This document shows positions 53,288 to 63,649 of a stretch of 64,000 nucleotides of DNA, piece after piece. The stretch is from Deinococcus cellulosilyticus NBRC 106333 = KACC 11606 (GTDB lineage Bacteria > Deinococcota > Deinococci > Deinococcales > Deinococcaceae): contig NZ_BJXB01000009.1 of NCBI RefSeq assembly GCF_007990775.1, positions 1 to 64,000 of the forward strand, given 5' to 3'. The notes under the pieces are model-generated. The model did no database searches. It was not told the origin of the DNA and was given only the letters and a program-made list of their open reading frames with translations. The position numbers and the translations under genes are program-made. Within the stretch, counting starts at the first letter, position 1; each line of letters starts with the position of its first letter.

Positions 53288-53343
53288 TTGACTTTGCCTG
53301 TGAAACGCAGCACAATAAAACCATAAATCCCCCCTAGGGGGAT
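53288..53343 (+). promoter_or_regulatory. copB promoter with CsoR-type box
   Basis: TTGACT (53288-53293), 17-nt spacer and CACAAT (53311-53316). A perfect ATCCCCC-CTA-GGGGGAT palindrome (53327-53343) starts at about +5, a classical repressor position. Confidence 0.82.
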
Positions 53344-53379
53344 AACAGGTGAGTCGTTCCCTCACCCCACGGAGGAACC

Positions 53380-55860
<2,481 letters not shown>

Positions 55861-55875
55861 GGTTCAGTCCTTCAG

Positions 55876-55904
55876 GAAACCCGGTGGTCACCGGGTTTCT
55901 TTTT
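55876..55904. terminator. Bidirectional terminator between copB and the minus gene
   Basis: GAAACCCGGT/ACCGGGTTTC, 10-bp stem, 4-nt loop, then TTTTT. It overlaps the stop codon of the convergent gene. Confidence 0.88.
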
Positions 55905-56445
55905 GCAATGTGTATCTGACCACCTCCACCCAGTGCTCGGAGGGGAAGTCCTTCTGGTGGGGGTCGACCAGCACCCCCTGCACCCCGTGCCTGGCCTGCA
56001 AGACGGTCAGCCGGGTGAGGGCATGGAGGGTGGTCCTTTTGCACTGCACCACCAGGGGGCCGTGTTCGAAGTACAGGTCGAACGGCCATGGTCCGGCCCG
56101 CCACAACCGCCTCGGGAGGTGCTCCTGGCATTCGTGTTCCAGCAACCGCAGGAATGCGCGTTCGGCGGGATAGAGTTCCTGAATGGGTGCTTCCATCAGG
56201 GCGGCGTGCTGCAAGGCCTGCATCAGGTGATGCTGGTGCCGGACGTGCACGGCGGGGGTGAGGCGGCCTTTGCGGCCATCTCGCATGGTGAATTGTTTGA
56301 GGGTGTGGGGTGGGAGGGGCACACTGGGGTGCTGCTGGAGTTTCTGCCAGCACTGTCCCGGCATCGGCACCTGGAGGCTTTTCAGCAGGTGGTGGATGGA
56401 GATGTGGTGGTGTTCCACCTGAAACAGGGGCAGGTCAGGGTCCAT
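55888..56445 (-). CDS. Hypothetical protein, possible PD-(D/E)XK-like fold
   Basis: 185 residues from ATG 56445. An upstream ATG at 56475 would lie before the expected transcription start. The C-terminal part FDLYFEHGPLVVQCKRTTLHALTR has a D...QxK pattern reminiscent of Mrr/NERD-type nucleases, but the match is thin. Several His residues at the N-terminus. Activator-box promoter upstream, so part of the copper-linked regulon. Confidence 0.6.
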   Translation of the reverse strand: MDPDLPLFQVEHHHISIHHLLKSLQVPMPGQCWQKLQQHPSVPLPPHTLKQFTMRDGRKGRLTPAVHVRHQHHLMQALQHAALMEAPIQELYPAERAFLRLLEHECQEHLPRRLWRAGPWPFDLYFEHGPLVVQCKRTTLHALTRLTVLQARHGVQGVLVDPHQKDFPSEHWVEVVRYTLQKETR

Positions 56446-56473
56446 GGATGCCTCAACGTCATTGTCCCGCAGC

Positions 56474-56505
56474 ATCTTAGGGGCAGGGTGTGAAGCTTGT
56501 GTAAA
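56474..56505 (-). promoter_or_regulatory. Activator box of the 185-residue gene
   Basis: Minus strand TTTACACAAGCTTCAC (56505-56490), then TAAGAT (56479-56474) at the 15-bp offset. Confidence 0.75.
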
Positions 56506-56685
56506 GGGCGGCTGAACGAACCTGAAGGCCATGTATAAAAGTCGTACAAAACGAAAAAAGATCGTCTGAGACACAATTTTCTCTTTCGCTCGGGGAGATT
56601 TGTTACGGTGCCCTTCCCCCCTTTCGGCCATCTTGAGAAAAGCCACCCCACCCGGGGCGGGAAATTCACACTTCAGGAGGACCCC

Positions 56686-57045
56686 ATGAACCACCAGGCC
56701 ACCCACACCGCCAGCCGGAGTTTGCAAGCCTGCATTCAAATGTGCCAGGACTGCCACACCACCTGCCTGCAGACCCTTTCTTACTGCCTCACCCAGGGGG
56801 GCGAGCACACCGAAAAAGGGCACCTCACCACCCTTCAAGACTGCGCCGACATCTGCCAGACCAGTGCGGACTTCATGCTCAGGGAAAGCCACCTGCACCA
56901 GCACACCTGCCAGGCTTGCGCCGAAATCTGTCTGCACTGCGCCGAGCACTGCAGCAAAATGAACGACGAAACCATGCAGCGCTGCGCGGACGTGTGCCGC
57001 CAGTGCGCCGAAAGCTGCCGTGAAATGGCCAGCATGCACCACTGA
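56686..57045 (+). CDS. Four-helix-bundle copper-storage protein (Csp/DUF326)
   Basis: 119 residues with 16 Cys, most as CxxxC or CxxC on amphipathic helices (ACIQMCQDCHTTC, CQACAEICLHCAEHC, CADVCRQCAESC). No signal peptide, so cytosolic Csp3-like. Such proteins bind many Cu(I) ions inside the bundle. SD AGGAGG precedes ATG 56686. A TACGGT -10 candidate (56604) has no clear activator box. Next gene is a periplasmic DUF305 protein, 10 nt away. Confidence 0.9.
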   Translation: MNHQATHTASRSLQACIQMCQDCHTTCLQTLSYCLTQGGEHTEKGHLTTLQDCADICQTSADFMLRESHLHQHTCQACAEICLHCAEHCSKMNDETMQRCADVCRQCAESCREMASMHH

Positions 57046-57055
57046 GGAGAACCCC

Positions 57056-57616
57056 ATGAAAACCCTGCTCACCACCCTGCTGCTCACCGGCTTCGCCTTC
57101 GCCCAGGACCACACCACCATGAACATGCAAAACATGACCGGCATGCAAATGATGCAAATGCCCGGCATGGACCAGATGATGAAATTGACCGGCAAGGACT
57201 TCAACCGGGCCTTCCTCAGCATGATGATCCCCCACCACCAGGGGGCCATCGACATGGCCGAAATGGCACTGAAGATGGGCAAGGACGCAAAAGTGAAACA
57301 GTGGGCCAGGCAGATCATTCAAGACCAGAAAAAAGAAATCGCCCAGATGCAAAAACTGCTGGCCACCCAGGGGGGCATGGATGAAGAGATGGCCGGCCAG
57401 ATGAAAAGCATGATGGAGATGCCGGACATGCAAGGCATGGATCCGGACAAAATGTTCGTGCAGATGATGATCCCCCACCACGCCAGCGCCATTCACATGG
57501 CGGGCATGGCCCTGGAGAAAAGCGGGAATTTTGAGGTGCTGCGCCTCGCCCGGAACATCGTCACCGCCCAGGGCAAGGAAATCCTGGATTTCAAAATGTG
57601 GCTCTCCAAACACTGA
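57056..57616 (+). CDS. Secreted DUF305 (CopM-like) copper-binding protein
   Basis: 186 residues with signal peptide. A Met-rich stretch (MNMQNMTGMQMMQMPGM) and two DUF305 halves, FLSMMIPHHQGAIDMAEMAL and MFVQMMIPHHASAIHMAGMA, each with HH and Met ligands. Periplasmic copper chelator. Translated from its own SD (GAGGAGA) in one unit with the storage protein. Confidence 0.92.
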   Translation: MKTLLTTLLLTGFAFAQDHTTMNMQNMTGMQMMQMPGMDQMMKLTGKDFNRAFLSMMIPHHQGAIDMAEMALKMGKDAKVKQWARQIIQDQKKEIAQMQKLLATQGGMDEEMAGQMKSMMEMPDMQGMDPDKMFVQMMIPHHASAIHMAGMALEKSGNFEVLRLARNIVTAQGKEILDFKMWLSKH

Positions 57617-57625
57617 CCACCCAGA

Positions 57626-57654
57626 GGCAGATGGGGCAAGCCCCATCTGCCTTT
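57626..57654 (+). terminator. Terminator after DUF305, abutting the next activator box
   Basis: GGCAGATGGGGC/GCCCCATCTGCC, 12-bp perfect stem with 2-nt loop then TTT. Its end overlaps the TTTAC of the next promoter. Confidence 0.82.
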
Positions 57655-57683
57655 ACGGTTTTTTCACGCACCTGCCGTACAGT
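57652..57683 (+). promoter_or_regulatory. Activator box of the propeller-like gene at 57690
   Basis: TTTACGGTTTTTTCAC (57652-57667), identical to the box of regulator 3, with TACAGT (57678-57683) and ATG 57690 12 nt later. Confidence 0.82.
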
Positions 57684-57689
57684 GAACCC

Positions 57690-58433
57690 ATGAAGCACTG
57701 GACGGCCTTGTTGTTTTTCACTTCCCTGGCGTTCGCGAGCCCCCTCCCCAGCCGGGATGCCCATGCGGTGGTGTGGCTGACGGACGGCCGGGTGCTCGTC
57801 GGGCACCACGACGGCATCTTGCAAAGCAAAAGCCCCTTCAAAACCTGGAGGAAACTTTTGCAGCAAACCAACCTTGACGCCATGAACCTCACCCCCCTGG
57901 AGGGCCGCCTGCGCCTCACCGGGCATGGCATTTTTGGGGATGTGAGCCTGGCCGGCACTTTCACCCCCCTGACGCCCGCAGGGCTCCCCACCATGCCGGA
58001 CGTGCACGGTTACACCCGGCTGACTGAAAAGGTGCATTACGCCCTCATCGTCGGGCTGGGCGTCATGAAAAGCCAGGACGCAGGCCAGAGCTGGAAGAAA
58101 GCCCCCCTTCCCGATGACACCTTCCGGCTGCTCGGCACCCCACGGGGCCTCACCGGGGTGAGTGACACCCTGGGCCTCTTTGAAGTGCAAGGGAACCGCA
58201 CTGTGAAAATCCCCACCCCTTACCCGGTGATGAACGTGCAGCAGGACACTTCTGGCCGGTACTGGCTTGCCACCGCCGCCGGGGTGTTCGTGCAAGACGG
58301 CAAACGCTGGAAGAAGACCTCTGGTGAGGTGCTGCTCGCTTTCGCGGTGCACGCCAAGGACCCCACGCGCATTTTTGGCGTCACCAGCAAGGGGGAAGGG
58401 CTGCAGGTGCAGGAAGCCCCCGCCCCCCGTTAG
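57690..58433 (+). CDS. Secreted beta-propeller-like protein
   Basis: 247 residues with signal peptide (cleavage near AFASP). Repeats such as VVWLTDGRVLVGHHDGIL, VGLGVMKSQDAGQSWKKAPL and GRYWLATAAGVFVQDGKRWKKT resemble YCF48/Vps10-type propeller blades. Six or so blades, no catalytic Asp boxes complete. Leaderless, under a perfect activator box. Role unknown. Confidence 0.72.
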   Translation: MKHWTALLFFTSLAFASPLPSRDAHAVVWLTDGRVLVGHHDGILQSKSPFKTWRKLLQQTNLDAMNLTPLEGRLRLTGHGIFGDVSLAGTFTPLTPAGLPTMPDVHGYTRLTEKVHYALIVGLGVMKSQDAGQSWKKAPLPDDTFRLLGTPRGLTGVSDTLGLFEVQGNRTVKIPTPYPVMNVQQDTSGRYWLATAAGVFVQDGKRWKKTSGEVLLAFAVHAKDPTRIFGVTSKGEGLQVQEAPAPR

Positions 58434-58502
58434 ACAAGAACCTCAGGCCCCCATGCGGATTGCACAGGGCTGGACCGATTGGGCCACCCGCCCGATTGTA
58501 CC

Positions 58503-58533
58503 TTTACACAATTTTATGTTTCCTTGTTATGGT
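58503..58533 (+). promoter_or_regulatory. Activator box (imperfect) of the M23 pseudogene
   Basis: TTTACACAATTTTATG (58503-58518) with TATGGT (58528-58533), 14-bp offset, ATG 58542. Confidence 0.5.
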
Positions 58534-58541
58534 CCCCCTTG

Positions 58542-59176
58542 ATGCCCAGAGTCCTCCTTGTGCTCCTCGCCCTGAGCCTCACCTCGGCCAATGCCGCCCA
58601 GACTTACACTGTCCAGAAAGGCGATACCCTCACCTGAATCGTCCGGCAGCAGGTCCTCAACATCGACACCTGCTTGAAGCCAACCGGAACATCAAAAACA
58701 TCACCAGCCTGCACATCGGACAGAAACTCACCCTGCCTGCCAAAACCACCCGCAAAGGCAGTGCCAAAGCGCAATTCACGCCCGCAGGGCTCAGCCAGGA
58801 AACCTGGACGTGGCCCCTCAATGGCAAAATCACCAGCGGTTTCGGTTACCGCACCCTGGTGGTGGCGGGCAGCAACTTCCACGGTGGACTGGACATCTTC
58901 GCGCCGCAAGGCACCCTCATAAAAGCCGCCCGTTTCAGCACCGTGTACGCCGGGTTTGATTCCAGCGGGTACGGCAACACCGTGGTGATCAACCATGGGG
59001 GCGGCTGGCAAAGCCGCTACAGCCACAACAGCCAACTTCTGGTGCAGGTCGGACAGCACGTGCAAAACGGGCAGGCCATCGCCCTGGTGGGCCGCACCGG
59101 GTACGCCACCGGAGCGCACCTCGATTACCGCATCACCTTCAACGGCCGTGAACTCGACCCCCTCAAAATCCACTGA
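58542..59176 (+). pseudogene. LysM-M23 peptidase, broken copy 2
   Basis: ATG 58542 starts a signal peptide and LysM (TYTVQKGDTLT), then TGA at 58635, probably from Trp TGG. LysM continues to about 58668, then the frame shifts to LLEANRNIKNITSLHIGQKL and runs through a complete M23 domain: GYRTLVVAGSNFHGGLDI, SRYSHNSQL and GAHLDYRIT, with all zinc ligands. One stop and one frameshift inactivate it. Confidence 0.82.
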
Positions 59177-59332
59177 CCTCCGCTCCAACCCTGATGATTT
59201 TTTGCACCCTGGGATGCTTGATTGGGGCCAGCCTGGGTCAACACCTGCCTCTGGACAGGGTGCACCATCCGGGGGGGATGCCCAGGCGAGGCGGTTCAGA
59301 GACGTGTGAGGATGTGGTGTGTAAGGTCAGGC

Positions 59333-59638
59333 ATGACCGACTGGACCCCACCCCCCGATTTGCCCTGGCCTGCATTGCAGGTGAGGGATGGGGAGGTGTT
59401 CACGGTGAACCATGCCAGCACCATCCGCACCCTGTACGTGGAAGCCCTGTTGCGAGACCCACAGGTGAGGTCCGGTGAGGTCCGGGCATTGCTGATCCAG
59501 GCCCTGTCTTGCCGCTGGGCAGACGTGTGGGAAAGGGCGTTTTCTGAACTCTGGCATCCTTCGGATGCCGGGGCACAACCATTCCTTTTGGGGTTTGTGC
59601 GGTTGTGCCAGCAGTTCGAACCTGACCTGGAGGGGTGA
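59333..59638 (+). CDS. Hypothetical protein
   Basis: 101 residues from ATG 59333, 11 nt after TAAGGT (59322-59327). Soluble, helical second half (ALLIQALSCRWADVWERAFSEL). No family recognised. Upstream 59177-59321 and downstream 59639-59908 contain nothing convincing. Confidence 0.5.
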   Translation: MTDWTPPPDLPWPALQVRDGEVFTVNHASTIRTLYVEALLRDPQVRSGEVRALLIQALSCRWADVWERAFSELWHPSDAGAQPFLLGFVRLCQQFEPDLEG

Positions 59639-59908
59639 GGCCGCCTGAACCCGTGCGTGGTCTCTTCAAGGCTGGGTGCCCTTGGCACCGTCCATCCTCG
59701 CGTTCTGTGTCGGGTGAACCTTTCCAGTGCGGGTGACTCCGTCCCTTTCGCCTTGCAAATCAAGTGTTTGGCTCGACGGGCAGGCTCCCTGAGAAAGGCG
59801 CAGTGCGGCGGACCGGGATGGTGTGTCCTGCTTGTGTTCGGTCGTCCGGGGCATTCCATCCAACTTGGGTCATGCACCACGCCAGGCGGTCAGCCAGAAC
59901 CGCAGCCA

Positions 59909-60886
59909 TCACACCCGGTCCTTCTGAGGTGCATCAAACAGTGTAAATCCTGTGCGTGTGGTGTCACAGTCAGGTTGAGGCATCCAGGGAGAGCCGGAAA
60001 CGCACCCCGGAAATCGTTCTCCATCATCAGGGACTTCCGCCCACATGCCAGGCTTTCTGGGGTGCCCCTGTGCTTCATCCCTGTGCGTTGGAGAGGAGCC
60101 CGAGTGGACCAGCAGCAAAATGGCGGCTCCCGCAAAAATGCGGTAAAGGGCGAACCCCTGGAAGTTGTGCCGGGCAATGAATTTGAGGAACCACCCGATG
60201 GAGAGCAAAGCCACCCCGAAGGCCACCCCCAATCCCACGAAAATGGTGGTGGCCTCTTGTGGTCCTGTCCCTTGCAGGTCTTTGACCAGGGACAGCAGCG
60301 AAGCTGCGCCCAGCACCGGAATGGAGAGGTAGAAACTGAATCCGGTGGCAGCAGAGCGGCCCATGCCCGAGAGCAGGCCTCCCACGATGGTGCTGGCACT
60401 CCTGGATACCCCGGGAATCAAGGGGAACACCTGAAACAGGCCCACGGTCACCGCCTGCCTCAGGGTGACTTTTGTGGCCTCATGGGTGGTTTGCCGGTGG
60501 GGCAGGCGTTCCACCACCAGCATGACCACCCCTCCAATGATCAAGGAGACGGCCACCACCGTGGCATTGAAAAAATGGGCTTCGATGGTGTTCTTCAACA
60601 GCAAAGCCAGAACCCCTGCGGGCAGGGCGGCCACAAGGATGGTCAGCCAGAACCGCTGGGTGTCCCTGGAGGTGGTGATGTGACGGGCCTGCCCCAGGAG
60701 GTCTTTCGAGTAGAAGACCAGCACGGCCAGCACCCCGCCGAGTTGAATGAGGATCTCGAACAGTTTGCTGCTTTTGAAGTGCATGAGGTCAGCCGTGACA
60801 ATCAGGTGTCCGGTGGATGAGATGGGCAGAAATTCGGTGATGCCTTCCACCACACCCACGATGAGGAGGTTGACTGAATTGAGCAT
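59909..60886 (-). CDS. uppP: Undecaprenyl-diphosphatase, C-terminally extended
   Basis: 325 residues. EGITEFLPISSTGHL and PGVSRSAST motifs are intact, with about eight helices. The normal family end (residue about 265, after the last helix AGAAILLLVHS) is followed by a 60-residue hydrophilic Cys/Pro/Arg-rich tail, probably from loss of the original stop. It lies 84 nt after lnt in the same direction and likely belongs to the activator-box operon starting at 62619. Second copy of uppP in the window (other at 16873). Confidence 0.88.
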   Translation of the reverse strand: MLNSVNLLIVGVVEGITEFLPISSTGHLIVTADLMHFKSSKLFEILIQLGGVLAVLVFYSKDLLGQARHITTSRDTQRFWLTILVAALPAGVLALLLKNTIEAHFFNATVVAVSLIIGGVVMLVVERLPHRQTTHEATKVTLRQAVTVGLFQVFPLIPGVSRSASTIVGGLLSGMGRSAATGFSFYLSIPVLGAASLLSLVKDLQGTGPQEATTIFVGLGVAFGVALLSIGWFLKFIARHNFQGFALYRIFAGAAILLLVHSGSSPTHRDEAQGHPRKPGMWAEVPDDGERFPGCVSGSPWMPQPDCDTTRTGFTLFDAPQKDRV

Positions 60887-60970
60887 GTAACCTCTTCTTT
60901 AAAGGGCCCGATGGAAGGAATGCAGAGGGGACTGAAACGCTCTGGGGGCCGTTGGGGTGAGCCGGGTTTT

Positions 60971-62437
60971 TCAGCCTTGTGGGTGGGACTTCAGTCGGTC
61001 TTTTGGGCTGGTTTGCCAGGGGGAGCGGTGGGCAAGCAAGGCCAGCAGCACCAACCATGACAGCCCCACCACCCAGTTCCCGTACTTGACGTACAGGGTT
61101 TCACCGTCCATTGGGGTGTACTTCCCGAGCAGCACCCCCCTCACCCCCCGGGGCAAGCTGGTCAGGGTTTCTCCCTCTGGTCCCACCACCGCGGTGATGC
61201 CGTCGTTCCCGGCCCGCAGCAGGTAACGGCGGGTTTCGATGGCCCGCACGGTGCCCATCAGGAAGTGCTGTCTCGCACCCAGCCCCTGCCCGAACCAGCT
61301 GTCGTTGCTGACGTTGACCAGCACCTGTGCCCCCTTCTTCACCAGTTGCCGGGTGAGGTCCGGGAAGGTCGATTCGTAACAGATGTAGGTGCCGTAACGG
61401 ACCCCACCCACCTCCAGGGGGGTCTGCACCGTTCCCGGGGTCACCCCCCTGAGTTCAGGGAGCCCCATGCTGGAGAACACCCAGCGGTACATTTCAGGCA
61501 GCTGGTCTTGCAGGGGGAAACGCTCCCCAAACGGCACCAGGATCCTTTTGTCGTACGCAGCTGACCCGGACGCAGAAAGTCCGGTGACCGAATTGAAGGA
61601 CCGGTCACCGTCCCAGCGGGGTGCGCCCACCAGCCAGCGGGGGTTGATGTGCAGCAGTTCGGCTTTCCGTTTTTCATCCAGTGCCACCGGGGAGGCGGTC
61701 TCTGGCCACACCACCAGGGCGTCGTCTGGGACGCCCTGTGAGAGTGACAGGTAGGTGCTGAGTTCGTCTTGCTGCCGGCCCCGGGCTTTTTGTTCGGGGG
61801 GGATGCTGCCCTGCACCAGGGCTGCCTTCAAAGCACCAGGTGGGGTGGAGGTGGGGGCGAGTCCGGCCACCACCGCTGCCCCCAGCAACGGGAGGGTGAA
61901 AAACAACACCGGAGAAATGCGGGGAAGCTGGGCCAGAAAGCAGGCCAGCAGCATCCCCAGCAGGGACAGCAAATACACCCCGCCCACGTCCGCCACCTGC
62001 GCCACCGGTGAGCCCACCCACAAGTACCCCAGGGTGCCCCAGGTGAACTGGAACACCCCCAGGCTGCGCAGGTGCTCCATCACCACCCAGCTGAACGGCA
62101 AGGCCAGCAGGACGTTTCCTCCGTACAGCAGGCGGGTCAGGGCGGCGGTGAACGCCCACATGCCAGCGAGGATCGGCACCATCAGCGCAAACAGCAGGTA
62201 ACTGATGGGGCCGAACAACGCCCCCAGGCTGGCTGGCAACCACCACAGGTGCAAGGTGAAGAACCCAACGGCGAACCAAAACACCCTGACGAACACCCCT
62301 TTGCTGGGGGTGTTGGGAAGTTGAGAAAACAACACCCCCAGCAGCACCGGGGTCAGCCAGGACAGTTTCGTGGTCAGGAACAAGAGGCCCGTCCCTGCGC
62401 CCAGCAACAAAAAAACCCATCCACGCCCGGGCTTCAC
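60971..62437 (-). CDS. lnt: Apolipoprotein N-acyltransferase
   Basis: 488 residues. Six or so N-terminal membrane helices, then a nitrilase-like domain with VWPETASP (Glu), YDKRILVPFGE (Lys) and ICYESTFP (Cys), the complete triad, then NDSWFGQG and a last helix. It adds the third acyl chain to lipoproteins. Starts inside the stop of the small Met-rich gene (ATGA). It is an intact paralogue of the broken lnt at 19965. Confidence 0.93.
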   Translation of the reverse strand: MKPGRGWVFLLLGAGTGLLFLTTKLSWLTPVLLGVLFSQLPNTPSKGVFVRVFWFAVGFFTLHLWWLPASLGALFGPISYLLFALMVPILAGMWAFTAALTRLLYGGNVLLALPFSWVVMEHLRSLGVFQFTWGTLGYLWVGSPVAQVADVGGVYLLSLLGMLLACFLAQLPRISPVLFFTLPLLGAAVVAGLAPTSTPPGALKAALVQGSIPPEQKARGRQQDELSTYLSLSQGVPDDALVVWPETASPVALDEKRKAELLHINPRWLVGAPRWDGDRSFNSVTGLSASGSAAYDKRILVPFGERFPLQDQLPEMYRWVFSSMGLPELRGVTPGTVQTPLEVGGVRYGTYICYESTFPDLTRQLVKKGAQVLVNVSNDSWFGQGLGARQHFLMGTVRAIETRRYLLRAGNDGITAVVGPEGETLTSLPRGVRGVLLGKYTPMDGETLYVKYGNWVVGLSWLVLLALLAHRSPWQTSPKDRLKSHPQG

Positions 62438-62619
62438 TTCATGTCCATCCCGGGCATGTCTTGCATGTCGGGTGCCCCCTGGGTTTGCTGGCCTGCAGGA
62501 CGCATGGGCATCCCCCCCGTGGTGCGGGGTTTCATGGTGTCAAAGAGGGCCAGCACCATCCAGGTCAGCAACCCCAGGGCCACGGCCCAGCCCAGCAACT
62601 TTTGTTTCCACCTGTTCAC
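62434..62619 (-). CDS. Small Met-rich membrane protein
   Basis: 61 residues from GTG 62619, exactly 12 nt after TAAAGT, leaderless. One membrane helix (residues 8-27) and a Met-rich tail (GMPMRPAGQ, PDMQDMPGMDM) that could bind Cu(I). First gene of the lnt-uppP operon. Confidence 0.72.
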   Translation of the reverse strand: MNRWKQKLLGWAVALGLLTWMVLALFDTMKPRTTGGMPMRPAGQQTQGAPDMQDMPGMDMK

Positions 62620-62625
62620 CCGCTC

Positions 62626-62657
62626 ACTTTATGCAGGAGGTGTGAAAATCCTGTAAA
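62626..62657 (-). promoter_or_regulatory. Activator box of the Met-rich/lnt/uppP operon
   Basis: Minus strand TTTACAGGATTTTCAC (62657-62642), then TAAAGT (62631-62626) at the 15-bp offset and GTG 62619. Confidence 0.8.
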
Positions 62658-62882
62658 GGGAACGGCAGCCTGGGGAAGGACCACAACACCAACGTCAGCA
62701 GGTGCACTTTAAAGGACCGCTTTGCGCCCCAGCCTCCTGGACGCACATTCTGGCAGCCGGGGTGGGGGGTTGGCACGCCACCTTTCGCATCGGTCGTCCT
62801 GGAGGCCCAGGGGTCACAGGGTTCGGTGAGGCTCCGGGGTGAGACCGGATGGTGATCGATAAGGCCATCCGCTGGTCCTGCC

Positions 62883-62914
62883 TTTACCGTTTTTTCACGT
62901 TGGGGGTTCACACT
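62883..62914 (+). promoter_or_regulatory. Activator box of the M50 gene
   Basis: TTTACCGTTTTTTCAC (62883-62898), then CACACT (62909-62914) at 15 bp. A leader ATG is at 62925. Confidence 0.75.
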
Positions 62915-62924
62915 GACCCCATCG

Positions 62925-62993
62925 ATGAGACCCTTTCCTGCAATTTCCCAACCCATTTGCTGCCCTGTGCGTTCCCGAAAGGCCTGTCCGTGA
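62925..62993 (+). CDS. 22-codon leader peptide coupled to the M50 gene
   Basis: ATG 62925 opens 22 codons (Cys-Cys pair at residues 12-13 and a late Cys), with TGA 62991-62993 overlapping the M50 GTG at 62990 as GTGA. The same design is seen at 43669/43800. The first AUG of the transcript is thus the leader, and the protease would be translated by coupling. Confidence 0.45.
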   Translation: MRPFPAISQPICCPVRSRKACP

Positions 62994-63649
62994 CCTGGCG
63001 TTTCGGCACCTTCAAAGGCATCCCTTTGCACTGGGATCCGTTGCTGGTGGTGTTCGGCCTGGTGTGGATGTGGCGGCACCTGCAGGCTTCAGGTGGCTCC
63101 GTGTTCACCTTGGGCTGGCCGGTGTTCCTGTGGGTTTCGGTGCTGGTTCATGAACTGGCCCATGCCCAGGTGGCCCTCGCTTTGCGGCAGTCGGTCACCT
63201 CCATCTCCGTCCACCTGCTGGGTGGGCAAGTCGAACTGGAACAGGATCCCGCCACGCCGCACCTCGAATTCTGGATCGCTGTGGCCGGACCCCTCAGCAA
63301 CCTGCTGCTGTGCTTGCTGTTGTGGGGAACCTGGATGGTGTATCCAGAGGTTCAGGCGGGGTTGCAACCTGCCTTTCAATTGAACCTGGGGCTCGCGGTG
63401 TTCAACCTGCTGCCAGGGCTTCCGCTGGACGGGGGGCATGTGCTGCGAGCGGCCCTCTGGACGTACACCCGGGACGAAACCCGGGCCACCCGGGTGGCTG
63501 CCCAGGCGGGACAGGTCCTGGCTGCGCTGGTCATGCTGTATGGGGTGACGGCAGGTTTCAGGGGTAACCTGCTGCTGATGGTCGTCTTGGTCTGGACGGG
63601 AGGGTCGATGTTCCGTTCGGCCCGGTCCCAGCAAGAACCCCTGGGGTGA
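62990..63649 (+). CDS. M50 site-2 metalloprotease
   Basis: 219 residues from GTG 62990. About five helices, HELAH (HExxH) near residue 55 and NLLPGLPLDGGH (NxxPxxxLDG), all catalytic residues present. No PDZ or CBS domain. Related to the M50 at 49593. Could cleave a membrane-bound regulator or remnant signal peptides in the copper response. A longer in-frame start is possible only with TTG. Confidence 0.87.
   Translation: MTWRFGTFKGIPLHWDPLLVVFGLVWMWRHLQASGGSVFTLGWPVFLWVSVLVHELAHAQVALALRQSVTSISVHLLGGQVELEQDPATPHLEFWIAVAGPLSNLLLCLLLWGTWMVYPEVQAGLQPAFQLNLGLAVFNLLPGLPLDGGHVLRAALWTYTRDETRATRVAAQAGQVLAALVMLYGVTAGFRGNLLLMVVLVWTGGSMFRSARSQQEPLG

Noticed and set aside
56604..56609. Possible activator box before the Cys-rich storage protein
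   Set aside because: TACGGT is a fair -10, but no TTTAC-N6-TTCAC pair is found at the required offset.
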